Assembly: GCA_021816565.1 (NCBI GenBank)
Contig: JAKAXN010000150.1
Span: 1-9,979, forward strand
Source of the DNA: Actinomycetes bacterium
Lineage (GTDB): Bacteria > Actinomycetota > Acidimicrobiia > Acidimicrobiales > Palsa-688
Direction of reading: 5' to 3'
Length of the DNA stretch: 9,979 nt
The notes beneath the pieces were generated by a model. That model was not told where the DNA came from. It was given only the letters and a program-made list of their open reading frames with translations, and did no database searches. A program made the translations under genes and the position numbers. Within the stretch, counting starts at the first letter, position 1; every line of letters starts with the position of its first letter. Of the stretch, positions 6,113 to 9,979 are shown in pieces.

Positions 6113-6964
6113 CTACCGGGCCGTCAGGTCCGCCCGGAGGCTGTACATCAGCGGCAGCCGGGCGCCGCGGGAGGGCCACTCCCAGCGCCCCGGGCCCGTC
6201 GGTACCAGCCACGAGTTCATGGGGAAGAGCGTGTAGTCGTACTCGTGGAAGAACCGCAGCGTGAACCCCGCCCCGATGAGCGCGGAGAACAGCTCCGGCA
6301 GCGGATGGTTCCACGTGTAGGACAGCCGGTTGGTCAGGCGGGCCTCCCGGTCGGCGTAGGTGCCGGGTTCTTCGTCGGCCCACGGCTCGGTGCGGAAGTA
6401 GTCGTCGGCCACCACCGGCTCCTCCATCCCGAGGGCGCTGCCGACCGGGTGGAACTCCGCCACGTAGAGCCACCCTCCGGGCTTCAACAGGGCGGCGCAC
6501 TGGGCCGCCCAGTCATCGAGGGTGGGCAGCCAGCACAGGGCACCTTTGCCGGTGTAGACGGCGTCGAAGCGGCCCTCGCCGAGCACCGAAGCGGCGTGGC
6601 GCACGTCGGCCTGCACGAACGACGCCCGCTCCGCCAGCCCGAGTTCCCCGGCCAGCCCGGCCGCCGCCTCCACCGCCGGCTCCGAGAAGTCCAGGCCGAC
6701 CGCGCTCAGCGTCGGGTGCAGCCGCACCAGGTCCAGGGTGTCGAGCCCGAAGTGGCACTGCAGATGGGCCAGGCGCAGCCCCCCCAGGGAGCCCAGCTCG
6801 TCCACCTCGAACGGCTGCAGCGCCGGCCGCCCGGCCCGGAAGCCGTCGACGTCGTAGAACGCCGAGGCCAAGTGGACCGGGACCGCCTCGTCCCAGTTCC
6901 GCCGGTTGACCGCGGCCCAGTCGGCCGGGACTTCGGGGGAAACGCCTGGCGGGACGTCGGCCAC
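6113..6964 (-). CDS. Class I SAM-dependent methyltransferase
   Basis: A 283-aa protein with a Rossmann-type methyltransferase fold. Motif I appears as LAHLQCHFGLDTLDLVR (65-81), with the unusual QCHFG in place of a glycine-rich GxGxG; the acidic end of strand 2 is Asp92 in VGLDFSEPAVEAA. QADVRH (118-123) and the FDAVYTGKG strand (133-141) follow, then LLKPGGWLYVAEFHP (159-173) as the post-motif III region. The aromatic C-terminal part (RFFHEYDYTLFPMNSW) is probably the substrate side. The H-F-G-L-D-T variant is familiar from a group of bacterial methyltransferases of unknown substrate. The start is GTG 6964, placed 6 bp after a TATACT box, which fits a leaderless mRNA; the frame stays open upstream only as a shadow of prfA. 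It converges on the secreted-protein gene with 21 bp between stops and diverges from prfA. Confidence 0.88.
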   Translation of the reverse strand: MADVPPGVSPEVPADWAAVNRRNWDEAVPVHLASAFYDVDGFRAGRPALQPFEVDELGSLGGLRLAHLQCHFGLDTLDLVRLHPTLSAVGLDFSEPAVEAAAGLAGELGLAERASFVQADVRHAASVLGEGRFDAVYTGKGALCWLPTLDDWAAQCAALLKPGGWLYVAEFHPVGSALGMEEPVVADDYFRTEPWADEEPGTYADREARLTNRLSYTWNHPLPELFSALIGAGFTLRFFHEYDYTLFPMNSWLVPTGPGRWEWPSRGARLPLMYSLRADLTAR

Positions 6965-6970
6965 CGGCCG

Positions 6971-7000
6971 AGTATACGAAGCCCGGTACGCTGGATAGTC
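6971..7000 (-). promoter_or_regulatory. Candidate leaderless promoter of the methyltransferase gene
   Basis: On the minus strand TATACT (6976 down to 6971) matches 5 of 6 bases of the -10 consensus. Its end is 6 bp from the GTG at 6964, so the predicted transcription start falls on the start codon. The -35 region (GACTAT around 7000-6995) is poor, as is common when the -10 is strong. Confidence 0.5.
6973..6992 (+). promoter_or_regulatory. Candidate promoter elements for prfA
   Basis: Two -10-like hexamers precede the prfA GTG (7001). TATACG (6973-6978) shares its TATA with the opposing TATACT and would give a leader of about 16 nt. TACGCT (6987-6992) would give a leaderless message. No clear -35 or ribosome binding site is visible; which element is used cannot be decided from sequence. 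Confidence 0.35.
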
Positions 7001-8080
7001 GTGCTTGAACGCCTCGAAGGACTGGAACGCGAGTACGAGGCGGTGCTGATCCAGCTGTCCGACCCCGAAGTGGTCGGCGACCAGAAGCGCCTGCGCGAAG
7101 TGTCGCGCCGCCACAAGGACCTCGACCCGGTCATCGAGGCCTACCGGGCCTACCGGGCGGCCGAGGACGACCTGACCGCGGCCCGGGAGATGATGGGGGA
7201 GGCGGCGGCCGGTGAGGAGCGCGACATGATCCGGTCCGAGATCGAAGAGGCGGAGCACCGCATGGCCGAGCTCGAGGACCGGCTCAAGGTGCTGCTGTTG
7301 CCGAAGGATCCCAACGACGGCAAGAACGTGATCGTCGAGATCCGCGGGGCCGAGGGTGGGGAGGAGGCCAACCTCTTCGCCCGGGACCTGTTCGAGATGT
7401 ATTCCCGCTACGCCGAGCGCAAGGGTTTCGGGCTCGAGGTCATGTCCAGCGACCCGTCGGACATGGGAGGGTTCAACCAGGTCACCTTCATGGTCAAAGG
7501 TGACGCCGCCTGGGCCCACTTCAAGGCCGAGGGCGGGCCCCACCGGGTGCAGCGGGTACCCGTCACCGAGTCGCAGGGCCGGGTGCACACCTCCTCGGCC
7601 ACGGTGACGGTGCTGCCCGAGGCCGAGGAGGTGGACGTCCACATCGAGGACAAGGACCTGAAGGTCGACGTGTACCGCTCCACCGGTCCGGGCGGACAGT
7701 CGGTCAACACCACCGACTCGGCGGTGCGCGTCACCCACCTGCCAACCGGGATCGTGGTGGCCATGCAGGACGAGAAGAGCCAGATCCAGAACCGGGCCAA
7801 GGCCATGCAGGTGCTGCGGGCCCGGCTGCTCAAGGCGGAGCAGGACCGCCACGCCGCCGAGGCGTCCACCGCCCGGCGCAGCCAGGTCGGCGGTGGGGGC
7901 CGGTCGGAGAAGATCCGCACCTACAACTACAAGGAGAACCGGGTCACCGACCACCGCATCGGGCTCACTCTGTACAAGCTGGACAAGATCATGCTGGGGG
8001 AGCTCGACGACCTGGTCGAGGCTCTGATGGCCGACGAGCGGGCCCGTCAGCTCGCTGCCGAACCGGTGGAGGGCGCTTGA
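7001..8080 (+). CDS. prfA: Peptide chain release factor 1
   Basis: RF1 recognises UAA and UAG in the ribosomal A site and triggers hydrolysis of peptidyl-tRNA. The 359-aa product has the usual length. Residues 1-100 are the helical/coiled domain 1. The codon-recognition tripeptide PVT (187-189, in HRVQRVPVTESQGR) identifies RF1 rather than RF2, which carries SPF. The catalytic GGQ is at 231-233 in RSTGPGGQSVNTTDSAVR, and the conserved EKSQIQNRAKAM and RTYNYKENRVTDHRIG follow. GTG 7001 is chosen because MLERLEGLEREYEAV aligns with the family N-terminus and the region upstream belongs to the divergent promoter; a Shine-Dalgarno sequence is absent. The stop codon overlaps the prmC start by 4 nt (TTGA), coupling RF1 to the enzyme that methylates its GGQ glutamine. 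Confidence 0.97.
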   Translation: MLERLEGLEREYEAVLIQLSDPEVVGDQKRLREVSRRHKDLDPVIEAYRAYRAAEDDLTAAREMMGEAAAGEERDMIRSEIEEAEHRMAELEDRLKVLLLPKDPNDGKNVIVEIRGAEGGEEANLFARDLFEMYSRYAERKGFGLEVMSSDPSDMGGFNQVTFMVKGDAAWAHFKAEGGPHRVQRVPVTESQGRVHTSSATVTVLPEAEEVDVHIEDKDLKVDVYRSTGPGGQSVNTTDSAVRVTHLPTGIVVAMQDEKSQIQNRAKAMQVLRARLLKAEQDRHAAEASTARRSQVGGGGRSEKIRTYNYKENRVTDHRIGLTLYKLDKIMLGELDDLVEALMADERARQLAAEPVEGA

Positions 8081-8949
8081 GGGAGCCAGGCTCCTGGGAG
8101 GAGCTGTACCGGCTGGCCGCCGAGCGCCTCGGTGACCGCAACGAGGCCCGCTGGATGGTGGAGGAGGCCTCGGGGGAACGCTTCGGCTCCGCAGTGGAGG
8201 CCCCGTCGGAGAAGGCGGGCCGGCGGATGGCCGACATGGTCGGGCGCCGGTTGTCCGGTGAGCCGTTGCAGTACGTGCTGGGCAGCTGGGCGTTCCGCCG
8301 GCTGGAGCTCATGGTGGACCGCCGGGTGCTCATCCCCCGGCCCGAGACCGAGCAGGTGGTCGAGGCCGCGCTGGGCGAGCTCGACCGCCTGGCTGGCGCC
8401 GAACGTGCAGGACCGGGAAAAAGGGCCACGGTCGTGGATCTGGGCACCGGCTCGGGGGCCATCGCCTTGTCGATCGCCCGGGAGCGGGCCGGCGTCGAGG
8501 TGTGGGCCACCGACTCGTCGCCCGACGCGCTGGCCGTGGCCCGGGCCAACCTGAGCGGGCTGGCCGGCTTCGCCGCCACCCGGGTCCGGATCGTCGAGGG
8601 GGACTGGTGGGATGCCCTGCCGGGCGATCTGCGCCGCCGGATCGACCTGGTGGTGTCCAACCCGCCCTACATCTCCACCGCCGAGATGGCCGGCCTCGAC
8701 CGGTCGGTCCTCGACTGGGAACCGCGGGCTGCGCTGGAGGCCGGCCCCCGCGGCACCGAGGCCCTCGAGTACCTGATCGCCTCGGCGCCCGACTGGCTGC
8801 GGGCCGGTGGTGCCTTGGTCGTGGAGATGGCCCCGCACCAGGCCGGCCCGCTCTCCGAGGCGGCCCGGGGGGCCGGTTTCTCCGAGGTGGCGGTGATGCC
8901 CGATCTGGCCGACCGGCCCCGCAGCCTGGTAGCACGGGGGGCGCCATGA
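8077..8949 (+). CDS. prmC: Release factor glutamine N5-methyltransferase PrmC
   Basis: PrmC (HemK) transfers a methyl group from SAM to the side-chain amide of the GGQ glutamine in RF1 and RF2, raising termination efficiency. The 290-aa protein has the N-terminal helical substrate domain (1-80, with the typical GEPLQYVLGSWAFRRLEL around 61-78) and the C-terminal SAM domain. Visible motifs are VLIPRPETE (84-92), the SAM loop DLGTGSGAIALSIA (121-134), acidic Asp146 in VWATDSSPDAL, and the catalytic NPPY at 195-198 in VVSNPPYIS. The TTG start at 8077 overlaps the prfA stop (TTGA) and has GGAGG at 8068-8072, 4 nt upstream. Its end overlaps the tsaC start as ATGA. Placement directly after prfA is the classic arrangement. 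Confidence 0.95.
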   Translation: MREPGSWEELYRLAAERLGDRNEARWMVEEASGERFGSAVEAPSEKAGRRMADMVGRRLSGEPLQYVLGSWAFRRLELMVDRRVLIPRPETEQVVEAALGELDRLAGAERAGPGKRATVVDLGTGSGAIALSIARERAGVEVWATDSSPDALAVARANLSGLAGFAATRVRIVEGDWWDALPGDLRRRIDLVVSNPPYISTAEMAGLDRSVLDWEPRAALEAGPRGTEALEYLIASAPDWLRAGGALVVEMAPHQAGPLSEAARGAGFSEVAVMPDLADRPRSLVARGAP

Positions 8950-9572
8950 CCAACGTGATCGACGCCTCCGGCGATCCGCCGTCGCCGTCCGCCGTCTCCG
9001 CCGCCGCCGAGGCCCTCCGCGAGGGCGACATCATCGGGGTGCCGACCGACACCGTGTACGGGCTGGCCGCCGACCCCTGGCACTCCGGGGCCTCCGACCG
9101 CCTGTTCCTGGTCAAGGGCCGACCCCGCAACGTGGAGCTGCCGGTGTTCGTCGCGGGGATGGAGCAGGCGCTGGAGTTGACCACCTCGGTGACCCCCGGG
9201 GCGGCCCGCCTCATGGAGCGGTTCTGGCCGGGGCCGCTCACCCTGGTGCTGCCCCGCCGCCCGGAGCTGAATGCGGACCTGGGCGAGGACGACGCCACCA
9301 TCGGGCTGCGCTGCCCGGACCACCCGGTCCCGCTGGCCCTGTGCCGGGTCTTCGGCCCCTACGCCACCACCAGCGCCAACCGTCACGGCAGCCCGCCGGC
9401 GGTTTCGGCCCGTCAGATCGCCGACGAGCTGCCCGGCGTGGAGCTGGTCCTCGACGCCGGGACCTGCGACGGGGAGCCCTCCACCGTGGTCGACGCCACC
9501 GGCGAAACGCCGCGCCTGCTGCGGGCCGGCCGGCTGGAGTGGGACCTGGTGATGAGCGTCGCTGAGGGGTGA
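8946..9572 (+). CDS. tsaC: L-threonylcarbamoyladenylate synthase (TsaC/Sua5/YrdC family)
   Basis: This enzyme makes threonylcarbamoyl-AMP from threonine, bicarbonate and ATP, the first step in the universal t6A37 modification of ANN-decoding tRNAs. The 208-aa product is the short single-domain TsaC/YrdC form without the extra Sua5 domain. Visible motifs are IIGVPTDTVYGLAADP (30-45), the nucleotide-binding LVKGRPRN (55-62), RFWPGPLTLVLPRR (90-103) and YATTSANRHGSPP (140-152) with the conserved SxN. It ends in the typical DAGTCDGEPSTVVD and LLRAGRLEWD. ATG 8946 overlaps the prmC stop as ATGA and has a G-rich stretch (8936-8942) just upstream. The prfA-prmC-tsaC series joins termination and tRNA modification in one translation operon. 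Confidence 0.93.
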   Translation: MTNVIDASGDPPSPSAVSAAAEALREGDIIGVPTDTVYGLAADPWHSGASDRLFLVKGRPRNVELPVFVAGMEQALELTTSVTPGAARLMERFWPGPLTLVLPRRPELNADLGEDDATIGLRCPDHPVPLALCRVFGPYATTSANRHGSPPAVSARQIADELPGVELVLDAGTCDGEPSTVVDATGETPRLLRAGRLEWDLVMSVAEG

Positions 9573-9606
9573 TCCGGCCGTGATGCGTACGGACTAGCGC
9601 GTCAAG

Positions 9607-9636
9607 TTGCCCCGCCGCGGCGCGGCATGGGATGAT
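9607..9636 (+). promoter_or_regulatory. Candidate promoter of the ATP synthase operon
   Basis: TTGCCC (9607-9612) and GATGAT (9631-9636) are 18 bp apart, 4 of 6 matches each. Transcription would start near 9643, leaving about 47 nt before the GTG of the AtpZ-like gene. The spacer contains the self-complementary GCCGCGGC. The only other unassigned sequence here is 9573-9606, in which I see nothing. Confidence 0.4.
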
Positions 9637-9689
9637 TTGGCACGTGCCGGTTGATCGACACGGAGCATTTACCCAGGTGAGATGCCCCT

Positions 9690-9899
9690 GTGACGGATCC
9701 AGACAAAGAACGGCCCGGTATCCTGCAGTTCGCTGGTCTGGGGCTGATGAACGCCATGTGCCTGGCCATTGGCCTGGCGGGCGGATGGTTCGTAGATCAG
9801 GCCCTCGGCACGCTTCCGCTCTTCATGTTCCTCGGACTCGTCCTGGGAATCAGTGCCGGGGTGCTGGCCACCCGCACGGAGTTGAAGCGATTCTTCTAG
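9690..9899 (+). CDS. AtpZ/AtpI-type small membrane protein, start of the atp operon
   Basis: A 69-aa protein with two predicted membrane helices, about residues 13-35 (AGLGLMNAMCLAIGLAGGWF) and 42-60 (LPLFMFLGLVLGISAGVLA), a short acidic/polar N-terminus and a basic ending (TRTELKRFF). The GGWFVDQALGT loop between the helices is typical of the AtpZ/AtpI family encoded at the head of F0F1 ATP synthase operons, implicated in Mg2+ handling and c-ring assembly. The GTG start at 9690 has AGGTGA (9675-9680) 9 nt upstream, which decides the start. The gene lies 117 bp after tsaC behind its own candidate promoter, and 80 bp of non-coding sequence remain to the window end; a TTG at 9973 could start the next gene, expected to be another atpI-like gene or atpB. 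Small two-helix proteins are hard to assign, so the exact subfamily is uncertain. Confidence 0.8.
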   Translation: MTDPDKERPGILQFAGLGLMNAMCLAIGLAGGWFVDQALGTLPLFMFLGLVLGISAGVLATRTELKRFF

Positions 9900-9979
9900 C
9901 GCCGGCCGTCTAGGCTGCCCGGCCACCCGACCGAGAGACCGACCCCCGAGTAGAAGACGAACGAGCGAGATCTTGCTGA

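Noticed and set aside
6245..7000. Upstream extension of the prfA frame to 611 codons
   Set aside because: It runs antisense through the methyltransferase and is Arg/Gln/Gly-rich noise; RF1 homology starts at GTG 7001 and gives the normal 359-aa length.
6965..7954. Upstream extension of the methyltransferase frame across prfA on the minus strand (613 codons in all)
   Set aside because: The extension is antisense to the conserved prfA sequence and carries no family similarity; the methyltransferase proper begins at GTG 6964 behind a good -10 box.
9901..9925. GGCCG...CGGCC hairpin after the AtpZ-like gene as a terminator
   Set aside because: Stem of 5 bp with a long loop and no T-tract; a terminator here would also cut the expected atp operon.

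Overview
The window looks like chromosomal DNA of a high-GC actinobacterium. The evidence is a strong G/C preference at third codon positions, GTG and TTG starts, a Rho factor with a very long disordered insert, and the gene order thrC - rho - rpmE - ... - prfA - prmC - tsaC - atp operon. That order is typical of Actinomycetota. The extra genes between rpmE and prfA, and the style of the unknown protein after rpmE, make me lean towards Acidimicrobiia, but this is inference only. Nothing points to a plasmid, phage, IS element, CRISPR array or tRNA/rRNA gene.

Left part (1-3405): the 3' part of threonine synthase ends at a compact GC hairpin terminator. A likely promoter overlaps the terminator tail and is followed by a leader of about 195 nt. 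This leads into rho (653 aa) and, 19 bp later, rpmE (zinc-type ribosomal protein L31).

Middle part (3406-6964): this is an accessory block inside an otherwise conserved neighbourhood. It holds a conserved-looking protein of unknown function with no canonical start codon after the rpmE stop; a clearly less GC-rich lipoprotein gene; an overlapping gene for a secreted, proline-rich protein with a PKD-like C-terminal part; and, on the opposite strand, a class I SAM-dependent methyltransferase. The lipoprotein and secreted protein overlap by 16 nt and probably form a cell-envelope pair.

Right part (7001-9979): prfA (release factor 1), prmC (the methyltransferase that modifies the GGQ glutamine of release factors) and tsaC (threonylcarbamoyl-AMP synthase for tRNA t6A) overlap by 4 nt at each junction and form a tight translation operon. 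The prfA start is only 36 bp from the divergent methyltransferase start, and a palindromic GTATAC there could serve as a shared bidirectional -10 element. After tsaC comes a new promoter candidate and a 69-aa two-helix membrane protein of the AtpZ/AtpI type, normally the first gene of the F0F1 ATP synthase operon; the next gene lies beyond the window.

There is no gene-free stretch longer than 300 bases. The longest are 929-1214 (terminator, promoter and rho leader) and 4443-4658 (two short palindromes and the ribosome binding site of the lipoprotein gene). I see no clear-cut new defence or mobile system. The points most worth a second look are the bidirectional promoter with a leaderless gene, the rho leader and low-complexity insert, the missing start codon of the unknown gene, and the low-GC envelope pair.
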